A DNA stretch of 64,000 nucleotides, taken from assembly GCA_031119475.1 (NCBI GenBank), contig JAVHXV010000002.1, forward strand, positions 186,001 through 250,000, read 5' to 3'. The notes under the pieces were generated by a model. It was not told the origin of the DNA and made no database searches. It saw only the letters and a list, made by a program, of their open reading frames with translations. This document shows, piece after piece, positions 33,244 through 42,702 of this stretch. The DNA is from Pedobacter sp. (GTDB taxonomy: Bacteria; Bacteroidota; Bacteroidia; Sphingobacteriales; Sphingobacteriaceae). Position 1 is the stretch's first letter. Each line of letters starts with the position of its first letter. A program made the position numbers and the translations under genes.

Positions 33244-35016
33244 ATGAAATTTATTTTTGCTATCCTTATCCTCTTTGTCGGCAGTTATGCCTTTGCACAG
33301 GCCCCGCAACGTGTAGAAGGCTTTGATACCGTCATTTATCACAATAATGGAAACAGGTCATTGACCACCATTGATTATCGCGGCAAGAGCTATGGCTATA
33401 TGACCGCTGCATGGTGGACCACCGACCGCACCGAGAAAAACCTGCTTTCCTGGCGAACCGCCGCCACTCCTCAGAAAGACCGCACCACGTTTTATTTTGT
33501 TGGGGCCAGCGCACCGACGCCAGCAGAATTTTCAAGAGGGCCACAGGTTAAGCTCAGTGTAAATGGGAAATATGCGCTAACATTTAATATCGGCATCCTG
33601 CGCGATTATACCTGGAAAGAGGGCGATTTTGAGCTTAGGTACATTTCCAAGCGCGTGGAGTATCCTTATTTTGGTTCGATGCGCGAATTCCACCTCGATG
33701 GCAATAGCGGCCTTTATCAGCTCACCGTGCCAGCAGAAGTGTTAGAGGCAGGTAAAGGTGCTGAAATCAAAGTTGAAATGGTCCCGTTCGAACGGTGGAA
33801 CAATGGTTGGTTTATGGTAAAGCCCTATAAGGATGTGCTCAAACAGCAAACCATCGAAAGCTTGGCCAATGAAATTGCAACGCTTCGGAACGATATCGCC
33901 GTAATAAATGAACAAACACACATCTTGGCCACCCAACAATACAGCAAGCTGTTGGGAACAGATAAATTTGAACACCGTGTAGTGTATACCAATGGCTATC
34001 GGCACCTGCATCCGGCAGATATGATCAAACTGCAAAATGGAGATTTGTTGGTCATGGCACGTGAAGGTACCGAACACTTGGCCAATGATGGAGATGTCTT
34101 TATGCTGCGTTCTAGAGATCATGGTAAGACCTGGGGCGAAAAACAATGGATCGGCGCCATCAAAGATCTTGATGAACGGGAAGGCTGCGGCATTCAACTA
34201 AAAGATGGAACCATCATGGTGGCTATTTTTTACAATGGAAAGTACCTGCCAAACGGGGATTATTTCTTGTGGAAACCCAAAGAAAAATTGATCGAGCCCA
34301 CTGACCATCCCAGCATGGGCACCTACATCATTACTTCAAAAGACAACGGTAAAACCTGGTCTAAACCAAATCATATCGATATAAAGGGCATGCCGGTAAC
34401 AGGCTTGGAAGGCCCAACCGATGCACCAATAGAAATGCCCGACGGCTCCATTTTGATGGCCGAAATTGGGTATAGCCTACATGGCGATTCCAGAAGTACA
34501 GGGGCCATCATGATGCGCTCAACCGATCAGGGCAAAACCTGGAAATATTTGTCGACCATTGCGGATGATCCTGGTGGGAAGCTGGGCGGGTTCATGGAGC
34601 CTGGACTGGTGCGGACCAAAACAGGACGCATTGTTGTGGGCCTGAGGAACCACGCCGAAGACAATGCCATCTGGATGACCTATTCTGATGACAATGGCAA
34701 GACCTGGATCCCTAAGTATAAAACAGAGATGATCGGACATCCGGTAGACCTGATCCAGCTCAAAGACGGCCGCCTCATGGCCAGCTATGGAATTAGACAA
34801 GTACATGCCAAACCAGGAGGTATCCGTGTCTGTTTCAGTAGCGATAATGGCAAAACTTGGGACATTAAAACCGAAATACAGCTGCGCAACGACTTCATCA
34901 ATGTAGATGTGGGCTATCCCGAATCATTGGAGATGGCAGATGGACATATTCTTACTGTATATTATTTCAACCTCTTTGCCAAATATTTCTTGGGCAGTAC
35001 ATTCTGGAAGCCATAA
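33244..35016 (+). CDS. Secreted sialidase-like BNR/Asp-box protein
   Basis: 590 residues. Signal peptide MKFIFAILILFVGSYAFAQ. Residues ~20-200 form a strand-rich N-terminal module. Residues ~230-590 are a six-bladed-propeller-like region with five Asp boxes (S-x-D-x-G-x-T-W) at about 290 (SRDHGKTW), 365 (SKDNGKTW), 426 (STDQGKTW), 482 (SDDNGKTW) and 534 (SSDNGKTW). This pattern fits exo-alpha-sialidase (GH33-type) but also other BNR glycosidases; I could not confirm the Arg triad. It is monocistronic, with TAGCTTTG (33203-33210) as possible -7 box, and convergent with the serine hydrolase gene. Confidence 0.75.
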   Translation: MKFIFAILILFVGSYAFAQAPQRVEGFDTVIYHNNGNRSLTTIDYRGKSYGYMTAAWWTTDRTEKNLLSWRTAATPQKDRTTFYFVGASAPTPAEFSRGPQVKLSVNGKYALTFNIGILRDYTWKEGDFELRYISKRVEYPYFGSMREFHLDGNSGLYQLTVPAEVLEAGKGAEIKVEMVPFERWNNGWFMVKPYKDVLKQQTIESLANEIATLRNDIAVINEQTHILATQQYSKLLGTDKFEHRVVYTNGYRHLHPADMIKLQNGDLLVMAREGTEHLANDGDVFMLRSRDHGKTWGEKQWIGAIKDLDEREGCGIQLKDGTIMVAIFYNGKYLPNGDYFLWKPKEKLIEPTDHPSMGTYIITSKDNGKTWSKPNHIDIKGMPVTGLEGPTDAPIEMPDGSILMAEIGYSLHGDSRSTGAIMMRSTDQGKTWKYLSTIADDPGGKLGGFMEPGLVRTKTGRIVVGLRNHAEDNAIWMTYSDDNGKTWIPKYKTEMIGHPVDLIQLKDGRLMASYGIRQVHAKPGGIRVCFSSDNGKTWDIKTEIQLRNDFINVDVGYPESLEMADGHILTVYYFNLFAKYFLGSTFWKP

Positions 35017-35029
35017 CCAGATTAGGCAC

Positions 35030-36463
35030 TCATTTTTTGATGAGTTTGTCCAGCTCTATCTTAGCCATCCTTGCCAAAAAATCATCTTTTGTTGAGGTGG
35101 CAATCTGCTGGGCATGCGCTAGGGCTTCTTGCATAGCTTCGTATCTATTTTGCTTATAAAGGCTTCTGCCTAGATTTAACCATAATTGGCCCGATTGAGG
35201 AAATTCTTTTAATCCTACGCGCAAAAGGATCTCCCTAGAAGCCTGGTCATTCACATCGTCAAAGCTACTCGCCAATCGGTTGTAACCTCCAGCTGTTTTA
35301 GGCAACATGCCAAGCGCTGTCAACTCCTCTCTATAATGCGTGTCGAAATGTGCAAGTCCCTTTTTTTCCATCACATCTCCTAAGGCGATATCGTCCCATT
35401 TTTTAATTGTATCTAACTTTTCTTTCAATAGCCACTTAAAAATATTTTTGGTCATCGGCCTTCCATCGCCATACATGTTCATAAAATTTATAACGATGTA
35501 ACCACTTTCAGGTTCGACGTAGATGTCGCAAGCATATCCCCCTCCGCCACCAGTATGCCCATAAATCTGTTTTCCATTTGTGCCGATGGCTGCGCGATTA
35601 AGACCATAGGTATACCAATAACCTGGCTGAAATTCTATGCCGCCGGAGCCCATAATCTCGAAAGACTTTTTACTGATGTAGCTTCCCTGATTAAAATCTC
35701 TCATAAAGTGATAAAAATCTTGGATGGTCGACATCCATCCCCCAGAAGCATTTGCATATTTACCAATGGTACGCGTTTCCTGAATAAATTTTGTGGAACT
35801 TACCCAAAGATAAGGCTTGGCTGCATGAATGTTGATGGCAGTGTCTGCCGGATGCCCAGTATGTTCCATCTTGGAAGGGATGAAAATGCGTTCTTTGATC
35901 AGTTCTGTAAAAGGTTTATGATTGATTTCCTGTAAAATGTCGGCTAGAATGGTGAACCCTAAATTCGAATACCTGAATTCTTTTCCTGGAACTGTGAATG
36001 CCAGTGGGGCTTCGGCCCTAAATTTCAGGATATCAGCCCTGCTGTAATTTCCACCAGGTTTATAATTGGGATTAAGTTCAGTTTCAGTAATGCCAGAAGT
36101 ATGTGAAAGCAGGTGCTTGACTTTGATCAAATGCCCATTCTGTGTGTAAACGCCAGGGAAAAAATGGTCTAAATTATCTTCTAAACTTAGCGTGCCCTTT
36201 TCCACCTCCTGCATCACAAGCGTAGCCGTGAGCATCTTGCCTATTGATTCTGTTTTAAACCTGGTTTGTGCATCATTTTTAACTTGGGTCTGCTGATCCG
36301 CAATACCATATCCGCCCTGATATAATATTTGATGGCCCTTCGCTACTAAAATAGCACCATGGTAACCAACCTTTTCATAGGCTTTTACCAAAGAAGCAAG
36401 GTCCTGTTGGGCATTGCAAAATAATGTGCCCAATAAGCATAAACATGTAAAACGTAATTTCAT
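35030..36463 (-). CDS. Secreted beta-lactamase-family serine hydrolase
   Basis: 477 residues, signal peptide MKLRFTCLCLLGTLFCNAQ. Class C beta-lactamase/DD-peptidase fold: SxxK as SIGK (~73-76), Y-x-N as YSN in FRYSNLGF (~165), and HTG in GHTGGGGGY (~305). Residues ~380-477 form a helical TPR-like C-terminal region (LWLNLGRSLYKQNRYEAMQEA). These proteins act in the periplasm as esterases, D-peptidases or transpeptidase-like enzymes; antibiotic resistance is not implied. A GACTTTGTCAAAGTC palindrome lies 94 bp upstream of its start. Confidence 0.88.
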   Translation of the reverse strand: MKLRFTCLCLLGTLFCNAQQDLASLVKAYEKVGYHGAILVAKGHQILYQGGYGIADQQTQVKNDAQTRFKTESIGKMLTATLVMQEVEKGTLSLEDNLDHFFPGVYTQNGHLIKVKHLLSHTSGITETELNPNYKPGGNYSRADILKFRAEAPLAFTVPGKEFRYSNLGFTILADILQEINHKPFTELIKERIFIPSKMEHTGHPADTAINIHAAKPYLWVSSTKFIQETRTIGKYANASGGWMSTIQDFYHFMRDFNQGSYISKKSFEIMGSGGIEFQPGYWYTYGLNRAAIGTNGKQIYGHTGGGGGYACDIYVEPESGYIVINFMNMYGDGRPMTKNIFKWLLKEKLDTIKKWDDIALGDVMEKKGLAHFDTHYREELTALGMLPKTAGGYNRLASSFDDVNDQASREILLRVGLKEFPQSGQLWLNLGRSLYKQNRYEAMQEALAHAQQIATSTKDDFLARMAKIELDKLIKK

Positions 36464-36556
36464 TGATTGATTTTTTAAGAATGATCAAGTATCGTTTTAC
36501 CAATAGTCAGCACGCAATATACGAATAATTTCGTATATAAAAATCTGCATGGGTTG

Positions 36557-36571
36557 GACTTTGTCAAAGTC
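36557..36571. repeat. GACTTTGTCAAAGTC near-palindrome, copy 3
   Basis: Identical core to 14200 and 14351. It lies in the gap between the serine hydrolase start and the STN-protein stop. Confidence 0.7.
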
Positions 36572-36664
36572 ATTTGCCCTCATCTAAATAGAATTGCATG
36601 AATAATGTCGATGTTTCTGCGTTTCCAGCACATGGAGGGGTGTACGAGAACATTTTTATAGGGG

Positions 36665-36679
36665 GACTTTGTCAAAGTC
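36665..36679. repeat. GACTTTGTCAAAGTC near-palindrome, copy 4
   Basis: Identical core, 108 bp from copy 3 and 7 bp past the stop of the STN-domain gene. Copies again come as a direct pair. Confidence 0.7.
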
Positions 36680-36685
36680 TAATCC

Positions 36686-38545
36686 CTATAATAGCACTAT
36701 ACCTACGCTCCAACCATACCAGCCTGTATAATCGGGATGACCAAATGAAAAATCCCGGTGTTTTTCTTGAAGGAGCCCATAGTTGTCAAACTTGCTTTGC
36801 TGTCTGGTCCGGTAGATGTTGATGGACGGACCACCTTGGACCGCCAGCCACTTATTAAACCTGACGTGCACTGGCAACTGGAACTTATAGAGCAGGTTGA
36901 GGTAGTCAAAGCTGCCTTGGTAAACATATTGTAAACTGGCTTCAGGATTAATTCCCAATGGTTTAAACAAGCTAATTTCTTTGCCCAAGCCCCATCCTGC
37001 GGTATAGATTTTTGGTGAGGCGCTGGTATTTGTCCCAAACAGCAACATGCTATACAAGAGTTTATTCCCTCCCTTATAAATGGCGTTGAGCTCGGTGCTC
37101 TCGTTGGTGCCAAATTCAAATTTATGATATCCTTTTAGCGAAAAATTGAGCAGGCCTATCGAGTACCCATCGTTTTCATTTGCAAGATTGAGCAGGCCAA
37201 GCTGTACGCCCTTTTGTTTATTGGCATAATTGATCAGGCCAATCTGCATCCCCCTCGAAGTATGGAGCGTTAGATTTGCGCCAACCGCAATGTTCAATGC
37301 ATCTGCTTCTTTGTTAATGTTGGCAATTCCTCCAATCTGAAGTCCAGTAGATTTGCCGCCAACCATATTTCCCGCCACACCGATCTGTAGGCCACGGGTC
37401 TGCCCTTTTGTGAGGTTCAATGCGCCGACCTGAGATCCATCAAGCTTACCTGTTACCGAATTTAGGCCAACGGAAAATTGGGCGCCCCTAAAATCTGCCT
37501 TTACCCAATTGAAAACACCACCTACCTGAAAACCTTCAAAATTTTGTCTCACATAATTTCCGCCTACCGCAACCTGCGCCGCGTTTACCTTGCCATATAC
37601 ATTATTTAAAAATCCGGCAATCTGTACGCCATGTACCTCTCCGCCAACCAAATTAAATGCGCCAGCAAACTGAAAGTATCTGACATTGCTTTTGCTGATG
37701 TTAAAAACCAGTCCGATTTCCGCGCCATCAACCCCCGCACTATAGGCACCTACGGCATTGAGCGAAAATTTATTTACCACCTGTCCGCTCAATGAGCCAT
37801 GGGAATTTAATCCGGGAACAAGCGCAAATTGGAAAGGGGCATTGGAAATAAGTCCGCCAATATTTAGCGATTGTATTTTTTGGGTAGTTGTTACAAAAGT
37901 CCTGCCCAGCCAAGAGCGTTCAATTTCTGAAAGATTTCCACTGATGAAGCTTTCAACGGGTCTTTTTGGCCTGTTGGTCACATTTACTTCTGCCAAAAAG
38001 TTGGTGACAGTAGATTTGTAGTTTTCCTTGCTCACTGTAAGTGAAATGGGCTGGGATACATCTTTTAACCGCATGGTGAAATAGCCATTTCGGTCAGAAA
38101 TCTCTGAGACCAAGAGATTTTTTTCATATATACTGGCAGCGGAAATGGGCTTTTCGGTGTTTTTATCAACAATCTGACCGGTAATCGTATACAGCTCTGG
38201 CGTACCGATAGATTCGTTGACCAGCATCAGCAGCTCATTTGGCGCGTATCTGATGATCAGGAAATTTCCTGATTCATGGTATTCAAACTGCTGATTAAAG
38301 AGTCGATCGAGCATCGTAGCAAGATCGATGTCGCTTTCGCGGACCGTAACCAAGCTATCTATTGGCACCACATTGCTATTGTAGGAAAACCGAAATCTGC
38401 CCTTTTCCTCTATGAGCGACAATACTTTTCGAAGCGGCTGCCTTTCTATGTTCATCGACAGGCGACGGGCCAAAATGGATTGGGCATTTGCCGATAATTG
38501 GGCCATGCAGACCAGGAAAATAATCAACTTCAATGTCCGAATCAT
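36686..38545 (-). CDS. STN/carboxypeptidase-regulatory-domain surface protein with GxQ(I/V)G repeats
   Basis: 619 residues. Signal peptide (MIRTLKLIIFLVCMAQLSANAQ), a secretin/TonB short N-terminal (STN) domain (~25-105, LSMNIERQPLRKVLSLIEEKG), then a CarboxypepD_reg domain (~118-190, YTITGQIVDKNTEKPISAASI). Residues ~285-475 contain about ten degenerate repeats of ~20 residues of the form GxQ(V/I)GG-x(2)-N (GVQIAGFLN, GFQVGGVFN, GSQVGALN, GLQIGVAGN, GLQIGGIAN, GMQIGLINY, GVQLGLLNL), and the end is strand-rich. No TonB plug or receptor barrel follows. It overlaps FecR by 1 nt, so the STN domain probably signals to FecR in the periplasm. Confidence 0.8.
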   Translation of the reverse strand: MIRTLKLIIFLVCMAQLSANAQSILARRLSMNIERQPLRKVLSLIEEKGRFRFSYNSNVVPIDSLVTVRESDIDLATMLDRLFNQQFEYHESGNFLIIRYAPNELLMLVNESIGTPELYTITGQIVDKNTEKPISAASIYEKNLLVSEISDRNGYFTMRLKDVSQPISLTVSKENYKSTVTNFLAEVNVTNRPKRPVESFISGNLSEIERSWLGRTFVTTTQKIQSLNIGGLISNAPFQFALVPGLNSHGSLSGQVVNKFSLNAVGAYSAGVDGAEIGLVFNISKSNVRYFQFAGAFNLVGGEVHGVQIAGFLNNVYGKVNAAQVAVGGNYVRQNFEGFQVGGVFNWVKADFRGAQFSVGLNSVTGKLDGSQVGALNLTKGQTRGLQIGVAGNMVGGKSTGLQIGGIANINKEADALNIAVGANLTLHTSRGMQIGLINYANKQKGVQLGLLNLANENDGYSIGLLNFSLKGYHKFEFGTNESTELNAIYKGGNKLLYSMLLFGTNTSASPKIYTAGWGLGKEISLFKPLGINPEASLQYVYQGSFDYLNLLYKFQLPVHVRFNKWLAVQGGPSINIYRTRQQSKFDNYGLLQEKHRDFSFGHPDYTGWYGWSVGIVLL

Positions 38546-39489
38546 TATTGGATTTTAATTATGCCAGTGCCATATACAACCCTTATTTTTAAGGTTTTGG
38601 ATGCCACATCCAAGATTTCATGCAGGGATTCATCGCCAAAAGTCGTACTGATCGGCAGTGATTCGACGGCTGGATTGGTGATGATGATATTCGCGCCAAA
38701 CTTCTCATTCAAGATTGATACAAGATCCCGTAATGGAGTCTGGTCGCATACCAGTTCATTGGTATAATAATAATTGTAGAGCTTGCCCTTAGTTTCACCC
38801 TTGATCAAGTGGCCATCCCTGATGTCTACCTTTTCGCCAGCAGTTAACCGAACGCTTCCCTTTTGGTTCTGGACCATCACAATCCCACTTTCTACATTTA
38901 CCGTTACTTCTTTTTTATGGCTTTTTACATTAAATGAAGTCCCTACTACCGTTACACGGACATCTGCTACATCAATAATGAAGGGTTTTGCCTTATCTTT
39001 GCTAACCTTAAAAAAAGCTTCCCCGCTTAGGTTTACATGACGGGTTTTACGAAAGAAGCCGCCGATGAAAGATAGTGAAGTCTGTTTATTGAGGATGACA
39101 GAAGATCCATCGGGCAGTTCCTGTACCAAAGTCTGGCCTGAGGTACGTGCACTAAGCTGGTTGGCAACCGTATTATGATACAGAAACCATCCTGCCGAAA
39201 ACACAATAGCCAAAATTGCCACCATGCGATAGATCGGAGTCATCTTTTTAACACTTGTCCGATTGGCCAGACGGAGATTCAGCCTTTCCAAGGCCGCCTC
39301 TTCATCCAACGTTTCGTCTACCGGCAGCTTGCTAGCCGCTAGGATCGCCATGAAATCGTTCAGCTCGCGTAAATTTTCGGGAGATTCCTGGATCCAGTCT
39401 GCTACCAGTTGCGTTTCCTTTGGATCGCTTTCCCCCAGCAGGTATTTGGCCAGCCGCTCTTCGTTCATCGGTGTTAAATTTTGATCCAT
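38545..39489 (-). CDS. FecR family anti-sigma factor
   Basis: 314 residues. Cytoplasmic N-terminal helical part (ERLAKYLLGESDPKETQLVA), one membrane segment (~85-105, MVAILAIVFSAGWFLYH), FecR domain (QELPDGSSVILNKQTSLSF, VNLSGEAFFKVSKDKAKPF, VVGTSFNVKSHKKEVTVNVES in family order) and a C-terminal DUF4974 STN-like domain (CDQTPLRDLVSILNEKFGANI). It holds the adjacent ECF sigma factor until the STN-domain partner signals. The start could also be MNEERLAK, seven codons in. It lies 5 nt after the sigma gene. Confidence 0.92.
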   Translation of the reverse strand: MDQNLTPMNEERLAKYLLGESDPKETQLVADWIQESPENLRELNDFMAILAASKLPVDETLDEEAALERLNLRLANRTSVKKMTPIYRMVAILAIVFSAGWFLYHNTVANQLSARTSGQTLVQELPDGSSVILNKQTSLSFIGGFFRKTRHVNLSGEAFFKVSKDKAKPFIIDVADVRVTVVGTSFNVKSHKKEVTVNVESGIVMVQNQKGSVRLTAGEKVDIRDGHLIKGETKGKLYNYYYTNELVCDQTPLRDLVSILNEKFGANIIITNPAVESLPISTTFGDESLHEILDVASKTLKIRVVYGTGIIKIQ

Positions 39490-39494
39490 AACTG

Positions 39495-40094
39495 CTATTT
39501 TAGAAAAAGGAAGACCAGGATTAAAAAATCGACCATTTTTACACGTAATATTTTAAGGGCCTTACCCATTTGATTTTCGACCGTCTTGATGGAAATATTC
39601 AATGTTTCGGCAATTTCCTGATACTTTAATTGTTCAAAACGGCTCAATTGGAACACCTCCCTACATTTTTCAGGAAGGGACGCGATTGCCGAGTGGATAT
39701 GTCTTTCCAATTCTGTTGCCATGATCTCTCCATTAAGGTTTCCGGTATGCAGGGCCGCATCTGCATAATGCACGGTTAAATTGGCCCTTACCTTTTGGTG
39801 CTTGATGTAGTTTAAACATTCATTGTGTACCGACCGATAAAGGAACGGCTTTAAAAACCCATCAACTTTCAATTGTTCGCGTTTTGTCCAGATCCTGACA
39901 AATACATTTTGGACAATTTCCTCTGCTTCATCACGATCTTTTACCGTATGGTAAGCATAGGCATGCAGATTTTTGAAATGAGTGAGGAACACTTCATCAA
40001 AGGCTGCCTTGTTTCCGTTTTTGATTTGCGAGAGCTGGGATTCCAAATTGTATTCAGGTTTTTCTGCAACCCCGCATCTGCAGGGTCCATGCAT
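39495..40094 (-). CDS. ECF sigma-70 factor
   Basis: 199 residues. Sigma region 2 (FDEVFLTHFKNLHAYAYHTV, KDRDEAEEIVQNVFVRIWTK) and region 4 (LPEKCREVFQLSRFEQLKYQEIAETL in the HTH, NISIKTVENQMGKALKILR). It is of the Bacteroidota ECF group normally paired with FecR and an STN-domain outer-membrane protein. It begins 10 nt after the SDR gene stop, so it may be expressed from the oxidoreductase operon as well as from its own promoter. The first ~15 residues (CRCGVAEKPEY) are atypical; the start may lie further in. Confidence 0.92.
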   Translation of the reverse strand: MHGPCRCGVAEKPEYNLESQLSQIKNGNKAAFDEVFLTHFKNLHAYAYHTVKDRDEAEEIVQNVFVRIWTKREQLKVDGFLKPFLYRSVHNECLNYIKHQKVRANLTVHYADAALHTGNLNGEIMATELERHIHSAIASLPEKCREVFQLSRFEQLKYQEIAETLNISIKTVENQMGKALKILRVKMVDFLILVFLFLK

Positions 40095-40104
40095 GATATC
40101 TTTT

Positions 40105-40893
40105 TCAGACGCTCAACACCGCCCTTAAGTTACGTCTGATGATCAATTCTTTTAAAAATGCCGGGATAAGCTTGTCGATAATCAATAGCAATCGATTGGC
40201 AAATCCGGGAATAATTTCTTTCCTCATCTTAAATAGCCCTTCAATCGCTTCCCTTGCCACAACATCTGCCTCTAAAATAGTGGCTTTTGCAAAACCTTTC
40301 AAATTGTTGTTCATCACCAACAGTTCTGGCTTGGTATTAATGCCGCCAGGACTTAGTAAGCTCACGTGCACATTTGTTCCAATTAATTCCATCTGCAGAC
40401 AACGTGTAAAGTAGCCGACAAAAGATTTGGTGGCGCCATATACCTGCTTTTTTGGGACAATAAAATGGCCGCCAAGGCTGCCCACATTTAAGATGTAGTT
40501 TGGCAGATGCTTGTTGATGTGATGGAGAAAAAGACGGGTAAGCATCACCGTATTTGTAATGTTGAGGTCAATCTGCGCCCGATAAAAATCAATGCTCTTT
40601 TCTTCGAACCAAGACCAGTTCCCCAGTCCTGCATTATTGATCAAAATATTCACGCTCAATTGGTGTACATCTAGGCGATCAAAAACCGCTGCTGCTGAGT
40701 GAGGCAGGGTAAGGTCTATTTCGATGCAAAAGACCTGGCAATCAAAATTTTGCCTTAGGTAGTTGGCCAGATGCGGCAATCCACTTTCTGGCAGGGCGAC
40801 CAGAACAAGGTCGATCCCTTTTTTGGCCATCTCTATGGCAAAGGATTTTCCTAGTCCCTCGCTCGCGCCGGTAATCAATGCTGTATTTTTCAT
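40105..40893 (-). CDS. Short-chain dehydrogenase/reductase
   Basis: 262 residues. Classical SDR: cofactor loop TGASEGLGKS (~8-17), NNAG (~86-89), Ser in LNVGSLGG, and catalytic YGATK (~151-155). The substrate is unknown. It overlaps the epimerase-like gene upstream by 4 nt and is followed 10 nt later by the ECF sigma gene. Confidence 0.93.
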   Translation of the reverse strand: MKNTALITGASEGLGKSFAIEMAKKGIDLVLVALPESGLPHLANYLRQNFDCQVFCIEIDLTLPHSAAAVFDRLDVHQLSVNILINNAGLGNWSWFEEKSIDFYRAQIDLNITNTVMLTRLFLHHINKHLPNYILNVGSLGGHFIVPKKQVYGATKSFVGYFTRCLQMELIGTNVHVSLLSPGGINTKPELLVMNNNLKGFAKATILEADVVAREAIEGLFKMRKEIIPGFANRLLLIIDKLIPAFLKELIIRRNLRAVLSV

Positions 40894-41900
40894 GTGTTTT
40901 TTTGAAAATGATGGATGGTCTTGCTCAAGCCTACTGCAAAAGGTGTAATGCGGTAGTTCAATTCCTTGATGGCTTTGCCACTATTGTACTGTTGGTTAAA
41001 TTTTAAGCGATCAGCAAATTCGGGAAGAAAAAAAGGTGTGAGGCCAAATAGTTTTGATTTGAAATGCTCGATCACACTATAGGCTTTGATCAGCTTGAGC
41101 GGCACTTTATACAGTCTTCTTTTTTTGCCGGTAAGTTCTCGCAAGGTCTTAAAAAAGCCGTTAAATGATACGTCCTCACCACCAAGGATATACCTTTCGC
41201 CGATAAGCCCGTTTTGCATGGCCGAAATCTGGCCATTTACCACATCGTCTACAAATACATAATTAGCTACCTGAGTTCCTTTGCCGGGAATAAAATGCCA
41301 CGTGCCTTTGATATAGCCTGTTACCATTTTGCTAACCGTGTTGCTATCGGTTATGGGCCCATCGCCATACACCCGCGATGGATTTACGATCACCACATCC
41401 AGGCCTTTTTTCACATAATTCCGTACCTCAAGTTCGGCCAGGTACTTGGTCCTTTCATAGCTGATCGGAAAACCTACTGCTCTGGGGTCGTCTTCTGCGA
41501 CGGGCAGGTTAAGTGTTGGGCCCCATACCCCACAGGTCGATGTATGGACAACCCTGTTTACACCTAGGTTTAATGCGCATTCAAGTACATTACGTGTGCC
41601 AACAACATTGATGTCATAAAAATCCTGTTCGTTTCTGCACCACATCTTGGCCATCGCCGCAGTATGGTACACCCCCGTGCAATCTTTCATAGCCTTTTGC
41701 AAGCTCAGCTCGTCCATTACATCGCCTTTAATAAACTGGATGTTGCGGTGTTGGATTAAAAAAGGATGGTTAATGTTCCTGCACAGGCCAACCACCTGAT
41801 ACCCCATTTCGGCCAAGGTTAGGCACAGCTTACGGCCAATAAAACCCGACGCCCCGGTTACCAATACCTTGATGTATTTATTATATCCTGCCTCGATCAT
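40890..41900 (-). CDS. NAD-dependent epimerase/dehydratase-family (extended SDR) protein
   Basis: 336 residues. Rossmann motif VLVTGASGFIGRKL (~13-26), HTAAMAKMW, catalytic SYERTKYLAELE (Y-x3-K, ~143-150) and PSRVYGDGP. It resembles the 3-beta-hydroxysteroid dehydrogenase / dihydroflavonol-4-reductase-like branch; the substrate is not predictable. It has 4-nt overlaps with both neighbours (DUF6134 gene upstream, SDR downstream), so the three are tightly coupled. Confidence 0.9.
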   Translation of the reverse strand: MIEAGYNKYIKVLVTGASGFIGRKLCLTLAEMGYQVVGLCRNINHPFLIQHRNIQFIKGDVMDELSLQKAMKDCTGVYHTAAMAKMWCRNEQDFYDINVVGTRNVLECALNLGVNRVVHTSTCGVWGPTLNLPVAEDDPRAVGFPISYERTKYLAELEVRNYVKKGLDVVIVNPSRVYGDGPITDSNTVSKMVTGYIKGTWHFIPGKGTQVANYVFVDDVVNGQISAMQNGLIGERYILGGEDVSFNGFFKTLRELTGKKRRLYKVPLKLIKAYSVIEHFKSKLFGLTPFFLPEFADRLKFNQQYNSGKAIKELNYRITPFAVGLSKTIHHFQKNT

Positions 41901-42562
41901 GATACCAGCTCCATTTTAATGGTATATAGCGAGTGGTTTACGATCACCAACCTGCAAATTCCGTTTTCGAAAAAGTAGTCATTGTAATTGCCATCAGGCA
42001 AGGTAATCCGATATTGGTGCGGCGCGCTTTTCTTGATGGGTACGAAACACTGGAAATTATCGGAGTAGACCTGGCCAATGTTGGCGGGTTCCATGCTGTA
42101 GAGCAGCATCATGTTATAGGCAATTGAAGGCTTGTTAAAACTTTGCTGCTTCGAGCCGCATTGCAACTGATAGCCTTCAGCCCTGAATATTGTTTTTTTA
42201 CGCTCCTTGGTCCTTCCGTTAACCGTTCTGTTTACATCGGATGAAATCAGTTTCCCATTTTTGAAATGTGCGAGGTCTTCAGTCTGAACATCAACCTTGA
42301 ACACAAACCGGGTATTTACCTGCGACGTGATCTTCAGATACAGGTTCTCCCCATCTGCCTGCTGGTTAAAAAGCATTTTGCCGATTACTTGGTCATTGCG
42401 CTTGATCTGATAGGTTTTGGTCTGCGCCTGCAACGATAGGGTACAGGCAAGCAGGGCAATCAGGACTAAGCAGGCAACTGGTTTGGCCGCCTGCGATTTT
42501 CTCTTTTGAAGTTTTGGCAGAATGTATTTTTTGCCAAACCAAATTAATAATGCTGGGATCAT
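41897..42562 (-). CDS. DUF6134-like secreted protein
   Basis: 221 residues. A basic N-terminus (KKYILPKLQKRKSQAAK) precedes a hydrophobic segment (PVACLVLIALLACTLSLQAQ) that looks like a signal peptide or anchor. The strand-rich body (YQIKRNDQVIGKMLFNQQADG, KTIFRAEGYQLQCGSKQQSF, PDGNYNDYFFENGICRLV) resembles the DUF6134 family, function unknown. It is the first gene of the minus-strand run. Confidence 0.7.
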   Translation of the reverse strand: MIPALLIWFGKKYILPKLQKRKSQAAKPVACLVLIALLACTLSLQAQTKTYQIKRNDQVIGKMLFNQQADGENLYLKITSQVNTRFVFKVDVQTEDLAHFKNGKLISSDVNRTVNGRTKERKKTIFRAEGYQLQCGSKQQSFNKPSIAYNMMLLYSMEPANIGQVYSDNFQCFVPIKKSAPHQYRITLPDGNYNDYFFENGICRLVIVNHSLYTIKMELVS

Positions 42563-42702
42563 ATTTTTGTGTGTTTTTAAAGCTAATACAACACAGCAAG
42601 CGTTTACCCCTATGCGCCGATGAAAAAAAATATAATGGGCTTTATCAGAAGGTGGTGGATATCAAAAACAAATCGTAATTTCCATTATTTAAGTACAGAT
42701 CA

